Shown here: positions 26,544 to 36,436 of the stretch, piece after piece
Layout: each line of letters starts with the position of its first letter
Position numbering within the stretch: the first letter of the stretch is position 1
Origin: Sphingobium sp. OAS761
GTDB taxonomy: Bacteria > Pseudomonadota > Alphaproteobacteria > Sphingomonadales > Sphingomonadaceae
Direction of reading: 5' to 3'
NCBI RefSeq assembly: GCF_024168485.1
Contig: NZ_JALJVY010000012.1
Coordinates: 96,761-160,760 of the forward strand
DNA length: 64,000 nt
Program-made: the position numbers and the translations under genes
Notes under the pieces: generated by a model
What the model saw: the letters and a program-made list of their open reading frames with translations, nothing else
Databases searched by the model: none
Told to the model about the DNA's origin: nothing

Positions 26544-28124
26544 ATGACAAAGATGGAAAATGCCGTCACCACCCGCCTTGGGGCCGACCTGCTGCTGGAC
26601 AGCCTTTATCAGGCCGGCGCGCGGATATGCTTCGCCAATCCCGGCACTACCGAACTCGGCCTGGTCAGCGCGCTCGCTCGCGATGGCAGGATACGCTGCG
26701 TGCTCAGCCTGTTCGAAGGGGTCTGTACGGGCGCTGCCGATGGGTACGCCCGCGTGTCTGGCGAAGTGCCGTTGACCCTGCTGCACCTCGGCCCCGGCTT
26801 TGCCAATGGCATTGCCAACCTGCACAATGCGCGCCGCGCCGGTTCGCGGATTGTCAACCTGATCGGCGATCATGCCACCTGGCACCTGGCTTACGATGCG
26901 CCGCTGACCAGCGACATTCGATCGCTTGCCGCGCCGGTTTCGCGCGCCGTGATCACGATTGACCGCCCGCAGGCAATCGATGCCTGCGTAGCGCAGGCGT
27001 TTGCCGCCACCAATCTGGAGGAAGGCGGCGCGGCGACGCTCGTGATACCGACCGATGTGGTGGATGCACCTGCGCCGGACGCCGTCCAGCCCGTCCTGCC
27101 CGCGCCGTATCGCCCGACCTCGGTATCCGAAGCCATCGTTGACGATGCCGCCCGCGCGTTGTCGAAGGCGGGCGAAAGCATTGTCCTGCTTGGCGGCAAT
27201 GCTTTGACCGAACGCGGCATTCGCGCCGGACAGGCCATTTGCACGCACCTTGGCGCGCGCCTGCTGATGGAGCCTTATCCGGCCATCGTCACGCTGGGCG
27301 GCGATCTTCCGGTGGTGGAGCGTCAGGCCTACTTCCCCGACGATGTGATCGCCCAGATGGGCGCGGCGCGGGTCGTGCTGGCCGGGGCACGCATGCCGAT
27401 CAGTTACTTCGGTTACGAGGGCTGGCCCAGTCAGCTCGTGCCCGACGAAAGGCTGGTGCGCCTTGCCGAGCCCGGTGAGGATGCGGTCGCCGCGCTCGAA
27501 GCGCTGGCTGCCCGCCTGAAGGCAGCGCCCGCAGCGGCCCGGAGCACCGAAACACCGGGCGGATCGGGGCATTCGGAAGCGGCGCTTACCCCGGCCTCGG
27601 TGGTTGAGGAAGTGCTGGTCCAGTTGCCGCAGGATGCGATCATTTCGCTTGAAGGCTCCACGCTCGGCGGGCCATGGCTGCGCAACGCCCACCGCGCACG
27701 CCGCCACCGCGTGATGACCAATACCGGTGGTGCGATCGGGCAGGGCCTGCCCTGTGCGGTTGGCGCCGCGCTTGCCGCGCCAGAAGCCAGGATCGTCTCG
27801 CTCCAGTCTGACGGCAGCGCGCAATATACCCTGCAATCGCTCTGGACCATGGCGCGCGAGGGGTTGAAGGTGACGATCATCGTCGCTGCCAATCACCGCT
27901 ATGCCATCCTCCAGACCGAATTGACCCGTGCCGCCGTTCCGCTTGACGACGCCGTCGTCGCCAGCCTGACCAAGCTGGACAAGCCGCGGGTGGACTGGGT
28001 CGCGCTCGCGCAGGGCTATGGAGTAGAGGCGCGCCGGGTTGCCACCAATGGCGAACTTGCCGCTGCCCTTGAACATGGGCTCGCGCTCGATGGCCCGCTC
28101 CTGATCCAGGCTGAATTACCATGA
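26544..28124 (+). CDS. thiamine-diphosphate-dependent enzyme (acetolactate synthase / benzoylformate decarboxylase-like)
   Basis: A 526-residue ThDP enzyme with the three-domain layout of the acetolactate synthase family: N-terminal pyrimidine-binding domain with the activating Glu in SLFEGV, a middle domain, and a C-terminal diphosphate-binding domain with an SDGS motif and a following VAANH in place of the usual NN. It likely decarboxylates or ligates a 2-keto acid, as benzoylformate decarboxylase does. A second ATG at 26553 is better spaced from AGGAAG, so the true start may be three codons later. Its end overlaps the next gene by 4 nt. Confidence 0.9.
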   Translation: MTKMENAVTTRLGADLLLDSLYQAGARICFANPGTTELGLVSALARDGRIRCVLSLFEGVCTGAADGYARVSGEVPLTLLHLGPGFANGIANLHNARRAGSRIVNLIGDHATWHLAYDAPLTSDIRSLAAPVSRAVITIDRPQAIDACVAQAFAATNLEEGGAATLVIPTDVVDAPAPDAVQPVLPAPYRPTSVSEAIVDDAARALSKAGESIVLLGGNALTERGIRAGQAICTHLGARLLMEPYPAIVTLGGDLPVVERQAYFPDDVIAQMGAARVVLAGARMPISYFGYEGWPSQLVPDERLVRLAEPGEDAVAALEALAARLKAAPAAARSTETPGGSGHSEAALTPASVVEEVLVQLPQDAIISLEGSTLGGPWLRNAHRARRHRVMTNTGGAIGQGLPCAVGAALAAPEARIVSLQSDGSAQYTLQSLWTMAREGLKVTIIVAANHRYAILQTELTRAAVPLDDAVVASLTKLDKPRVDWVALAQGYGVEARRVATNGELAAALEHGLALDGPLLIQAELP

Positions 28125-28906
28125 CTAAAGGCGCGCCCGTTGCGGTGCTGACCGGCGGCAGCGGCGGCCTTGCGCCCGGCATCGCGACCGCGCTGCTGCA
28201 AGCAGGCTTCGTGGTGGTGCTGACCGCGCGGGGGGCAAAGGCGCTGGATGCCGCCGCCGAGCGGCTGCGCGGCGAGAGGCGTGGCACGATTGCCGCCATC
28301 GCTTCCGACGCGCGCGATCCGGCGTCCACACGCGCGCTTGCCCAGGACGTGCTCGCCCGGTTCGGCCGGATCGACGTGCTGGTCAACGCAGCGGCCAGTT
28401 CCACACCCATCGGTGGCGCGATCGAAGAACTGGACGTTGCCGCACTCATCGCCGATGCGGATGTGAAGATCGGTGGCTACCTGCGCTATATACAGGCGGT
28501 GGTTCCCGCGATGAAGCAGGCGGGGCGCGGCCACATCGTCAACATTGGCGGGCTGACCGGCCGATCATCCGATACGCTCAGCGGCCTTCGCAACGTCGCG
28601 GTCTCGCACCTGACCAAAGTGCTTTCCGACCAGTTGGGGCCGTTTTCCATCATGGTCAACGCGGTCCATCCGGGCATCGTGCGGACCCCGCACCTGGAAG
28701 AGCTCTTTGCCGAAATGGCTGACGAGCGCGGCTCGACCGCCAAGGACATCGAAGCCGGTTTCGTCGCCGATATCCCGACTGGCAGGATCCTCTCGCCAGC
28801 GGACGTCGGGCGCATGGTCGCGTTCCTGGCGACGGCCGACAATGCTGCGATCACAGGGCAGTCGCTGACGGTCGATGGCGGCTATTCGCGCGGTATCTTC
28901 CTGTAA
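28121..28906 (+). CDS. SDR-family protein without the usual catalytic Ser-Tyr-Lys (paralogue)
   Basis: A 261-residue Rossmann-fold SDR with TGGSGGLAPG near the N-terminus and a C-terminal VDGGYSRGIFL. It is clearly a paralogue of the protein at 20101-20904. As there, the catalytic Ser, Tyr and Lys positions are changed: NIGGLTGRSSDT replaces the Ser motif and LSGLRNVAV replaces Y-x3-K. The overlapping ATGA with the ThDP gene implies translational coupling, so the SDR product may act directly on the ThDP enzyme's product. The reaction is unknown. Confidence 0.85.
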   Translation: MTKGAPVAVLTGGSGGLAPGIATALLQAGFVVVLTARGAKALDAAAERLRGERRGTIAAIASDARDPASTRALAQDVLARFGRIDVLVNAAASSTPIGGAIEELDVAALIADADVKIGGYLRYIQAVVPAMKQAGRGHIVNIGGLTGRSSDTLSGLRNVAVSHLTKVLSDQLGPFSIMVNAVHPGIVRTPHLEELFAEMADERGSTAKDIEAGFVADIPTGRILSPADVGRMVAFLATADNAAITGQSLTVDGGYSRGIFL

Positions 28907-28924
28907 CGACGAAGGGGAGCAAGG

Positions 28925-29485
28925 ATGGACGGTAACGGCAAGAAATATCCGCTCTCGATGCGGCTGCTGCACTGGGCGCGCGCGGTGATCATCCTGGGGC
29001 TGATCTGGTCGGGCTGGTACATGACCAGCCTTCCCGAAACGACGCCGATGGAGACATTTGACCTGTTCTATCCCAACCATAAGCAGTTTGGCGTGCTGGT
29101 GTGGCTGCTGGCGCTGGTGCACCTGACCATCCGCTGGCGCAACCGCGCCATACTTCCCGAGACGCCATCGTCGCTCAAGCCGTGGGAAAAGACGCTTTCT
29201 CATGTCGTCCACCGCACGATCATCGCGCTGACGCTGCTGGTGCCGGTGTTCGGCTACTGCATGTCCTCCAGCTTCACGCAGAGCGACGGGGTGCCGTTCT
29301 TCATCTTCGGCGAACTGCCCGAGCTGCTGCCCAAGAACGATAACGCGTTCGAGGTGTTTCAGGAACTGCACGAGCTGAGCGCCTACGCCCTGCTCGCGCT
29401 GGTCGTCCTGCATGTGGCGGGTGCGATCAAGCACCGCCTGCTGGACAAGGGCGGCGAGACCGACGTGCTGCCGCGGATGCTGTAA
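28925..29485 (+). CDS. cytochrome b561
   Basis: A 186-residue membrane protein with four hydrophobic segments and paired His residues (RLLHWAR, LVHLTI, HVVHRTI, VLHVAGAIKH) that would bind two b hemes. Members move electrons between the quinone pool and a partner in the inner membrane. It lies between the SDR and SSADH genes in the catabolic operon; a role as electron acceptor for one of the cluster's oxidoreductases is plausible but not shown. Confidence 0.93.
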   Translation: MDGNGKKYPLSMRLLHWARAVIILGLIWSGWYMTSLPETTPMETFDLFYPNHKQFGVLVWLLALVHLTIRWRNRAILPETPSSLKPWEKTLSHVVHRTIIALTLLVPVFGYCMSSSFTQSDGVPFFIFGELPELLPKNDNAFEVFQELHELSAYALLALVVLHVAGAIKHRLLDKGGETDVLPRML

Positions 29486-29515
29486 TCCGCACCTTTCTTC
29501 CGGAGTGATTGCTGA

Positions 29516-30943
29516 ATGACCGATAGGACCCTGGCGCTTCTCAAGCCCGAACATCTCGATCCCGCCGGGTTGGAAGTGATCAATCCGGCCGATGGCAGTC
29601 GCATCACGGCTGTGACGCGCCACGATATCCCGGCGCTCACGGCGATCATCGAGCAGGCGGATGTGGCGCGCCACGCATGGGCCGCGCGCACCGCGAAGGA
29701 ACGCAGCGACGTGCTGCGCGCCTGGTACGACCTCATCATTGAAAAGGCCGAGGATCTTGCGCGGCTGATGACGCTGGAATCGGGCAAGCCCCTCGACGAA
29801 GCGCGCGGCGAAGTGAAATACGGCGCGGCCTTCATCGAATGGTTCGCCGAAGAAGCCCGCCGCGCTTATGGCGAGGTGATCCCTTCGCACGCCGCCGGCA
29901 AGCGGATCGTCACGCTGCGTCAACCGGTAGGCACGTGTGCCGCGATCACGCCGTGGAACTTCCCGCTGGCGATGATCACGCGCAAGGCCGGACCGGCGCT
30001 CGCGGCGGGCTGCTCGATCATTATCAAGCCGGCCGAACTGACCCCGCTTTCCGCGCTGGCGCTGGAAACGCTGGCGCATCAGGCAGGCATCCCGCACGAT
30101 CTGCTGCGGGTGGCGCCCGTCTTCCGTTCCGCCGATGCGGGCGATCTGTTCTGCACCCACCCAATGGTGCGCAAGATCAGCTTCACCGGGTCGACCCGGG
30201 TCGGCAAGCTGATCATGGCCAAAGCGGCTCAGGGCGTGAAGCGGTTGAGCCTCGAACTCGGCGGCAACGCGCCCTTCATCGTGTTCGATGATGCCGATCT
30301 GGACCGCGCTGTCGACGGCGCAATGGCGTCGCGCTTTCGCAATGCCGGGCAGACCTGCGTCTGCGCCAACCGCTTTCTGGTGCAGGCCGGCATCCACGAT
30401 GCCTTCGTCGAAAAGTTCGTCGCACGCGCCGCCGCGGTCAGGGTCGGCGATGGCCTGGCCAATCCGGCGGGCATGGGCTCGCTGATCAGCGAAATGGACG
30501 TTCGCCGGGTGGCGGACATTGTTGCACAGGCCGTGGGCGAGGGGGCCGTCATCGCCGGGACGCCGCCCGCCATTCCCGAAAGCGGCGCGTTCCATGCCCC
30601 TGTGGTGCTGACCGGCGTCTCCCCCGCGATGGCCATTGCAAGCGAGGAGATCTTCGGGCCGGTCGCGCCAGTCATCCGCTTTACCGACGAAGCTGACGCG
30701 CTGCGCATTGCCAATGACACGCCCTTTGGCCTCGCATCCTATGTCTATACCCGCGATGCCGCGCGGCAGTGGCGGATGATGGAGGGGTTGGAATATGGCA
30801 TGGTCGGCATCAACGACGGCCTCATCTCCACCGAAGTCGCCCCGTTCGGCGGAGTCAAGGAATCGGGCTTCGGCCGTGAAGGCTCCAGCCACGGCCTGGC
30901 CGACTATATGAACATCAAATACTGCCTGCTCGGCGGGCTCTGA
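29516..30943 (+). CDS. succinate-semialdehyde-type aldehyde dehydrogenase
   Basis: A 475-residue ALDH with catalytic Cys in GQTCVCANR, Glu in LELGGNAP and the FTGSTRVGK cofactor motif. The GQTCVCAN sequence and length fit the NAD(P)-dependent succinate-semialdehyde dehydrogenase (GabD) group. It is the last clear gene of the operon. A product entering the TCA cycle as succinate would fit, but related enzymes also oxidise glutarate or malonate semialdehydes. Confidence 0.92.
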   Translation: MTDRTLALLKPEHLDPAGLEVINPADGSRITAVTRHDIPALTAIIEQADVARHAWAARTAKERSDVLRAWYDLIIEKAEDLARLMTLESGKPLDEARGEVKYGAAFIEWFAEEARRAYGEVIPSHAAGKRIVTLRQPVGTCAAITPWNFPLAMITRKAGPALAAGCSIIIKPAELTPLSALALETLAHQAGIPHDLLRVAPVFRSADAGDLFCTHPMVRKISFTGSTRVGKLIMAKAAQGVKRLSLELGGNAPFIVFDDADLDRAVDGAMASRFRNAGQTCVCANRFLVQAGIHDAFVEKFVARAAAVRVGDGLANPAGMGSLISEMDVRRVADIVAQAVGEGAVIAGTPPAIPESGAFHAPVVLTGVSPAMAIASEEIFGPVAPVIRFTDEADALRIANDTPFGLASYVYTRDAARQWRMMEGLEYGMVGINDGLISTEVAPFGGVKESGFGREGSSHGLADYMNIKYCLLGGL

Positions 30944-30956
30944 CCGGGCGACGACC

Positions 30957-31040
30957 ATGGGGAGCAACGCGGACGCCGATGAGGCTGTCGCCCGCCACCT
31001 TGGCTATGAACATGTGCCGGTGGCGCGCATATTGGGCTGA
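30957..31040 (+). other. 27-residue open frame, possible remnant
   Basis: A short frame with a possible GGGG ribosome binding region and normal coding bias begins 13 nt after the SSADH stop. It has no recognisable family and could be the truncated C-terminus of a lost gene or chance. Confidence 0.2.
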
Positions 31041-31070
31041 GCCTGGTCGGCCGGCCGCGCGACGGCGCAC

Positions 31071-32075
31071 TCATGCTCTGTCGCGATTGCCGTTACAGCG
31101 CAGAACGCGCCAGGCGTTCTGGATCGGTTCGAGGTAAAGGCCCTTGAGCGTCCCGTGCGGATTGGCCTTGCCCAGTTCCTCCTCGCTCAAGCCCAGCCGG
31201 AATGTCTCGCCTTTGGCCGGAACGTAGATGGTGCCGAAAATCCAGTCCCAGATGAACAGCTGCACACTGAAATTACGGCTGAAGTGATGGCTTTCGGCGC
31301 TGTGGTGCAACTGGTGCATGATCGGTCCGCCGATAATGTAATCCAGGGGACCGAACGAAAGCGGGAAATGTGAATGGTACAGGATCGTCCGGATGTGCCA
31401 GACAACGCCCAGCGCCACCAGCGCGGGGAGCGTGCCGGACTGGAGAGATGTGCCTGTTGCCCATAGCACAACACCGGCCCCCAGCCCGTTCCAGAAGCCC
31501 TGGATGATCACGCTGGGCAGGACTTCGAGCGGGTGTTCACGGTCGCCGGTGAAGTAGTTGAGCGTTTCCGCCGAATGATGAACGCGGTGAAACGACCAGT
31601 AGATCGGCACGCGGTGCATCCACCGGTGGTTCCAGTAGTTCCCGAAATCGCCAACGACAAAGACAGTGCCGACCTGGCACAACAGGATCGCCCATTCGGG
31701 CCAGCTGACCGGCGTTCTTGGTCCCAGCCAGCCATCGAGCTTGCCGCTGAGAAACACCCCGAAGACGAGGGCCAGCGTTGTGGCCAGCGCGGTGAGCGGG
31801 GGCGCCCACAGGAAGCGCAACAGCCAGGACCGGCGGTCAATGCGGGCTGATTGCCGGGCGTCTTCGATCGGAGCAGTGCGCCGGAGAAGATGAGGATCGA
31901 CGATATAGCGCGGAAGCTGCTGCAACGTGAGGCCGTTCGTGCGGCGCTCGAAAAGGTAGAAATAGAAGACCCCGCCAGCGGCGAAATAGACCAGGTCAAA
32001 GATGATCGCGCCGGCAAGGACTTCCTGCCAGGTCTGCGCGTAAGCGTCGGTCAAAGCCTGAACGATGGATTCCAT
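31071..32075 (-). CDS. fatty acid hydroxylase / sterol desaturase superfamily membrane enzyme
   Basis: A 334-residue integral membrane protein with the tripartite histidine clusters of diiron hydroxylases: HRWMH, HRVHH and the later HQLHHSAESHH. These bind two irons and hydroxylate or desaturate a lipid-like substrate using O2 and electrons from a ferredoxin or cytochrome. The ferredoxin gene directly upstream (48 nt) is the obvious donor. It is the last gene of the TonB-ferredoxin-hydroxylase minus-strand set. Substrate unknown. Confidence 0.9.
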   Translation of the reverse strand: MESIVQALTDAYAQTWQEVLAGAIIFDLVYFAAGGVFYFYLFERRTNGLTLQQLPRYIVDPHLLRRTAPIEDARQSARIDRRSWLLRFLWAPPLTALATTLALVFGVFLSGKLDGWLGPRTPVSWPEWAILLCQVGTVFVVGDFGNYWNHRWMHRVPIYWSFHRVHHSAETLNYFTGDREHPLEVLPSVIIQGFWNGLGAGVVLWATGTSLQSGTLPALVALGVVWHIRTILYHSHFPLSFGPLDYIIGGPIMHQLHHSAESHHFSRNFSVQLFIWDWIFGTIYVPAKGETFRLGLSEEELGKANPHGTLKGLYLEPIQNAWRVLRCNGNRDRA

Positions 32076-32123
32076 GATTTATCTCCAATGATGGAGGACA
32101 GCCGATGGCGTCGAGAGGTGCGG

Positions 32124-32489
32124 CTATTCGGCGGGCACGACCGTGACAGCGAGGCCGGACAGCGCAGCGGAAAACGGCAACTGGCAGGAAAGGCGCGAGA
32201 AGGGGGTCGCGTTTTCGCTCGTTTCGATCAGTGCGGCTTCCGCTTCGCTCACTTCGGGCAGGGCGCCAGCCCATGCGGGAGCGACATGGACGTGGCATGT
32301 GGCGCACGAACAGTTCCCGCCGCAGTAAGCGGCCAGTTCCTCGATCCCGGCGTCGCGGATCAGTTCCATCAGGGTCATCCCTTCGCATGCGGGTATCGAC
32401 CGCACGGCGCCGTCGGGTGTGGTGACAAGAATATGCGCTTCGTCGCTCGGGAGCTTGCTGGATGCGGCGTCGGCGGTGTGGGAAAACAT
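32124..32489 (-). CDS. [2Fe-2S] ferredoxin, adrenodoxin/putidaredoxin type
   Basis: A 121-residue ferredoxin. The cluster ligands are the first, third and fourth Cys of CGGNCSCATC plus a later Cys in RLSCQL, the pattern of P450-type ferredoxins. It could serve the diiron hydroxylase gene next to it or the cytochrome P450 at 41185-42456. No ferredoxin reductase gene is seen in the window. Confidence 0.92.
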   Translation of the reverse strand: MFSHTADAASSKLPSDEAHILVTTPDGAVRSIPACEGMTLMELIRDAGIEELAAYCGGNCSCATCHVHVAPAWAGALPEVSEAEAALIETSENATPFSRLSCQLPFSAALSGLAVTVVPAE

Positions 32490-32614
32490 GGTGGCGAATG
32501 TTCCTCTCTACAGTCGAATATGTGTTTCAGCAGCGCGCGAGGGAGCTGCGCCGGGCTTCCGCCGCGCTGCTCCCCGCGTCCCGCCACGGGCTGGATCAGG
32601 ATGTCGTGGTGCGG

Positions 32615-34939
32615 TTAGAACGCCTGCCGCACTTGCAGTCCGATCTGGCGCGGGCGGCTGACGATCACGCGCGGCAGGCGTTCCAGGTTACCGTTGACAA
32701 GCTCCTGACGCTCGAAACCGGCAGACGGCTGGTCTCCGAAGTTCAGGCGCTTATCGAACGCATTCTTGACGAACAGCAGGACTTGCGTCGCGCCAAAGTT
32801 CAGACCGAAACTGGCGTTGACGATGTTGAATGGCTGACGCCTATAGGCTCCCCCTACGCCATCCGACACGGGCACGGCGGAGGTGTAGCTGTAATCTGCC
32901 GACAGGAACCCGGTCAGGTCATCCCCCAGCGACTGTTCGTAGTAGGCGGCGATGCTGGCCGTCCAACGCGGCACCTGCGCAAGGCGGCTCCCGGGAAGAT
33001 CGGGCAGATAGCCCGGATCGACGAGAACGGCCGAGGTAAAGCCGACCCCGGCCTGAAGGGTGAGAGGGACATCGGCGATCGGGCGGCCGGACAATTCGAG
33101 TTCGCCGCCCCGGATGCGGGCCTTGCCCGCATTGCCGGTGAACGAGACCGTGCATTCGGGCAGGAGTATGGATTGCTGGATCGAGGACCAGTCGATCTGG
33201 AATGCGGCAGCCGAAACGCTCAGGCGTCGATTGGCCAGCTGGCTCTTGGCGCCGATTTCATAGCTCCACAGCGTGTCCGACTTGAACTGGCGCACATCAT
33301 CGACGGTAAGGCCGAGCGCCGCCAGGTCGTTGGCGCAGATGCCGGGCAAGCGCTGCTGCGACCCGCCGGGGCGGAAACCCTTCGCTGCGGAAATGTAGAT
33401 GTTGCCCTGATCTCCGACCTTGTAGGACAGAACCACCTTGGGCACGAAGCCGGACTGGCGATTTTTCAAGCCGGGTTGGCTCGCGCCATCCGGCCCGATG
33501 ATGAACCCGGTATCGAGCGTCGGATCGGTGGTGCGCTTGATCCAGTAGCGCCGCAGACCAGCGCTCAGCGATAGCCGCGATGCGATTTCGTAGGTGAGTT
33601 CGCCGAACAGCGCGACATCGTTGGAATGCTCGATCAATGTGCTGTCGCCCAGATAGGGCGGCTCTGCCCCCGCATCGGCCAGCGCCTGGCTTTCCTGGCG
33701 GGGCACGCGGGTGTCACGCAGGACGTGCTGGTAATAAAATCCGACAATGCCCGTGAGACCGGGAAGAACGACGCCGTCATCAAACGAAAGACGCACTTCC
33801 TGCGTGAAGCGATTTTCCTTCTGCACGCTTACCGTCGCGAATATGGGGTCGTCGTCCAGAACGATGCCCACATCTGCGAGGAACTGGTTGGACCCTTCGG
33901 TATCGTCTTCCACCTCGTCGATCCGGCGCTTGAAATAGCTGGTCGAGGACACGATGGAAACGCCATCGCCCTTGTAGTTGAGCACCAGCGAACCGATTCC
34001 CCAGCGGTCCTTGGCCGCTTCCGGCACGTCGCGGGCGCGGTCTATCGTCAGTCCCGTGGGGCGATAGGCGGGCAAATGCGCGTAAACGGCGGGAAGGCCG
34101 CGAACCTTGGTGGACTGACCGATCGCGGAGAGGGTCATATCCAGGCTTTCCGTCACCTGCGCACGCAGCGTGGCCGAGGCTGAGGCGATCCGGTTGCGCC
34201 CCTGGCCGTCGCGGCTCTGCAACTGGCCGGTCTCATCCGGGAAGCGGCGCGTGATATAGCCTGACTCCTGCATGAAGCCGCCGGCCAGATGGAGTGCGAC
34301 GCGTTCGGGTGCCAGCACAAAACTGGCCTGCGCATTGGCATCGAGGTCGAAACCGCCGTGACGGGTTTGGCCGGCCTGAAGCTGCACGACGCCGCTGTTC
34401 TCGCTGAGCGACGGTTGCTTCGTGATGTAGCGCAGGTTCCCGCCCATCGAACTGGCGCCGAACAGCGTGCCCTGGGGGCCCTTGAGGATCTCGATCCGAT
34501 CGAGATTGAGCGTTTGCGGGCTGACGGAGGCGGGCACCGGTGTATCGTTGATATAGTAGGAGGTGGTTTCAGCACCGACGACGCCGCGGATCGTGGTTTG
34601 CCGGCTTCCGCTCCAAAGCAAGCTTCCCCCTTGGCCATATTGGAAAGTCAGATTGGGGATCTTGGTCGCGTAGTCCGCAAAGGTAGTGATGTTCTGCTTT
34701 TGCAGGAAGTCGGAAGTGTACGCGGTGACCGAAGCGGGTACTTCGGTCAGTGCCTCGTCCCGTCTGCGCGCAGAAACAATGATGGTCGGCATTTCATCGG
34801 CCTGCTCGGCCGAATTCGCCGGGCTGCCGCCCGGGTCGGTACTTCCCGGATGTTGCGACGCTTGAGCCAGAGCCATGCCCGGAATCCAGGCCGCGCTTGC
34901 CAGCAAGAAAATCATGCTGGATGAAAGACTGTTCTTCAT
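32615..34939 (-). CDS. TonB-dependent outer-membrane receptor
   Basis: A 774-residue receptor with signal peptide, a plug domain (IIVSARRRDEALTEVPASV), and a beta-barrel of normal length ending in ARQIGLQVRQAF-like strands with a terminal aromatic. ATG at 34939 is used; the preceding TTG gives the same frame. It heads the TonB-ferredoxin-hydroxylase set and is divergent from the first membrane regulator gene. The ligand is likely a hydrophobic or carbon substrate of this region rather than iron, by context only. Confidence 0.92.
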   Translation of the reverse strand: MKNSLSSSMIFLLASAAWIPGMALAQASQHPGSTDPGGSPANSAEQADEMPTIIVSARRRDEALTEVPASVTAYTSDFLQKQNITTFADYATKIPNLTFQYGQGGSLLWSGSRQTTIRGVVGAETTSYYINDTPVPASVSPQTLNLDRIEILKGPQGTLFGASSMGGNLRYITKQPSLSENSGVVQLQAGQTRHGGFDLDANAQASFVLAPERVALHLAGGFMQESGYITRRFPDETGQLQSRDGQGRNRIASASATLRAQVTESLDMTLSAIGQSTKVRGLPAVYAHLPAYRPTGLTIDRARDVPEAAKDRWGIGSLVLNYKGDGVSIVSSTSYFKRRIDEVEDDTEGSNQFLADVGIVLDDDPIFATVSVQKENRFTQEVRLSFDDGVVLPGLTGIVGFYYQHVLRDTRVPRQESQALADAGAEPPYLGDSTLIEHSNDVALFGELTYEIASRLSLSAGLRRYWIKRTTDPTLDTGFIIGPDGASQPGLKNRQSGFVPKVVLSYKVGDQGNIYISAAKGFRPGGSQQRLPGICANDLAALGLTVDDVRQFKSDTLWSYEIGAKSQLANRRLSVSAAAFQIDWSSIQQSILLPECTVSFTGNAGKARIRGGELELSGRPIADVPLTLQAGVGFTSAVLVDPGYLPDLPGSRLAQVPRWTASIAAYYEQSLGDDLTGFLSADYSYTSAVPVSDGVGGAYRRQPFNIVNASFGLNFGATQVLLFVKNAFDKRLNFGDQPSAGFERQELVNGNLERLPRVIVSRPRQIGLQVRQAF

Positions 34940-35147
34940 CAACCCTCCCTCGGTGTATCCTTGAATAGCCGTGCCCGGTTGACAGTTGTGTCGGCTCTGG
35001 CTTGGTGTCCGTCACGGACCGCGTCGATCGCTGGGCGATCCCCGACCGGACGGTGAGTTACGAGTTGATAGTGGGTGACGGTCGGTCATGAAGGGGGGAA
35101 ACAGTTTTTGATACGTTTCAGGCTCATGTATCGCGCGGATCTTCGGT

Positions 35148-36428
35148 TTGGCTGAGCCCGCGTCCGACCACGATTTTGCGGCTGAAGTGCTCAGGATCCG
35201 TGGGCTGTTGCAAGTTGAAGGCCGGTCGGAAAGCCTGTTGCGGTTGTTCGACTATCTCCATCTCCATTCGCAGGATATTCGCGCCCCCAAGGAAATCGAA
35301 ATTGCGTTCGAAGTGTTCGGAAAGGATCTGCGCTTCGATACGTCGCAAGACGCGATGGTGCGTGTGTGGGTTCATCGCCTTCGCACGCGGCTGGATGAAA
35401 TATATCGGGATTCGCCTGGGCCGCGTTTGACGGTGCCCAAGGGGGAATACCGCATCACCCTGATCGAACCGGTAATTTCGCCGACCATGCCGGAGGTGCC
35501 GGCTACTCCGTTTGCCCGTGCCGCATTGCGTTGGATGCCGCTGTCCCGCATCGCCACGCGATGGGTCGTGATCCTCGCGCTCCTGACGCTCCTGGGGTGG
35601 GCCGCTTTGTTCTACGTCAGGGCAAGACCCGAAGGCATGGAGGACAAGGCGGGCAGCCTGTTTGCGGCAGCGCAAGTGCGTTGCGGCATGCCGCTGGTGG
35701 TGGTGGGAGACAGCTATCTCTACGTGCAAACCCGCCCGGATGGTCGGCCGCCGCGTCTTGTCATGCAACCCGCGATCACTTCCGCTGCCGAACTCGAAAC
35801 GGCGCGCGTAGGTGCGGGGGCGAACGGCGGGCAAGTGCTGGATCGCGATACTTATTACATGGCCGCGAGCAACGCCGATGGGTTGTGGTCATTGTTGGGG
35901 GCAACCTCTGTGTTGGGCAGCAGGGGATCGCGGCCGCCTGCCGTCCTGCCGAATTCGAAGCTGACCCAGCAGACGCTCAATCGCGGCAACATACTCTATT
36001 TCGGCCGCCTCGATCAGCTGGGTCTGCTTCGCGATGTCGTATTCGAGGCGTCTCGCTTTACGTTCGATCCGCTGAGCGACACTTTGGTCGACGAGCGTAG
36101 AAAGCGGCAATTCACCGCGCAGCTGACCGGCGCAACCGGCCGGGGCGATCGCACCCCGTTGCAGCGTCCCGTCTTTACGCAGGACTATGGTTATATTGCC
36201 AGGATCGTGAAACCGGACGGATGTGCGCTGGTGGTCGTTGCGGGACTGCAGGACGCGGCGTTGCCGCAGGTCGCGCGCATCGCCGGGGATGAGGCGCAGC
36301 TGGCCGCCCTATCACGCCAGACGAAGGGCGCGCCCTCGTTCGAAGCGTTGTACGAAATACGCTCGCTTGGCGCGTTGCGCCATGAGAGCCGGCTGGTGAC
36401 AGCCCGGGCGCTGCACCCGGCGCGATAG
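35148..36428 (+). CDS. membrane protein with DNA-binding-like N-terminal domain (paralogue A)
   Basis: A 426-residue protein. Residues 1-105 carry a winged-helix-like domain with the motif VRVWVHRLRTRLDEIY followed by PKGEYRITL. A similar motif is found in the regulatory domains of some bacterial regulators and cyclase-associated proteins. A single membrane segment lies near 130-155, and about 270 residues form the distal, probably periplasmic, domain (YGYIA ... GAPSFEALYEI). The only in-frame start is a TTG at 35148. It is convergent with a clear paralogue (8-nt gap) and divergent from the TonB receptor. A signal-sensing membrane regulator of that receptor is plausible, not shown. Confidence 0.75.
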   Translation: MAEPASDHDFAAEVLRIRGLLQVEGRSESLLRLFDYLHLHSQDIRAPKEIEIAFEVFGKDLRFDTSQDAMVRVWVHRLRTRLDEIYRDSPGPRLTVPKGEYRITLIEPVISPTMPEVPATPFARAALRWMPLSRIATRWVVILALLTLLGWAALFYVRARPEGMEDKAGSLFAAAQVRCGMPLVVVGDSYLYVQTRPDGRPPRLVMQPAITSAAELETARVGAGANGGQVLDRDTYYMAASNADGLWSLLGATSVLGSRGSRPPAVLPNSKLTQQTLNRGNILYFGRLDQLGLLRDVVFEASRFTFDPLSDTLVDERRKRQFTAQLTGATGRGDRTPLQRPVFTQDYGYIARIVKPDGCALVVVAGLQDAALPQVARIAGDEAQLAALSRQTKGAPSFEALYEIRSLGALRHESRLVTARALHPAR

Positions 36429-36436
36429 CGGCGCAG

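Noticed and set aside
28565..30967. 800-residue minus-strand open frame opposite the SDR, cytochrome b561 and SSADH genes
   Set aside because: Shadow of well-supported plus-strand genes.
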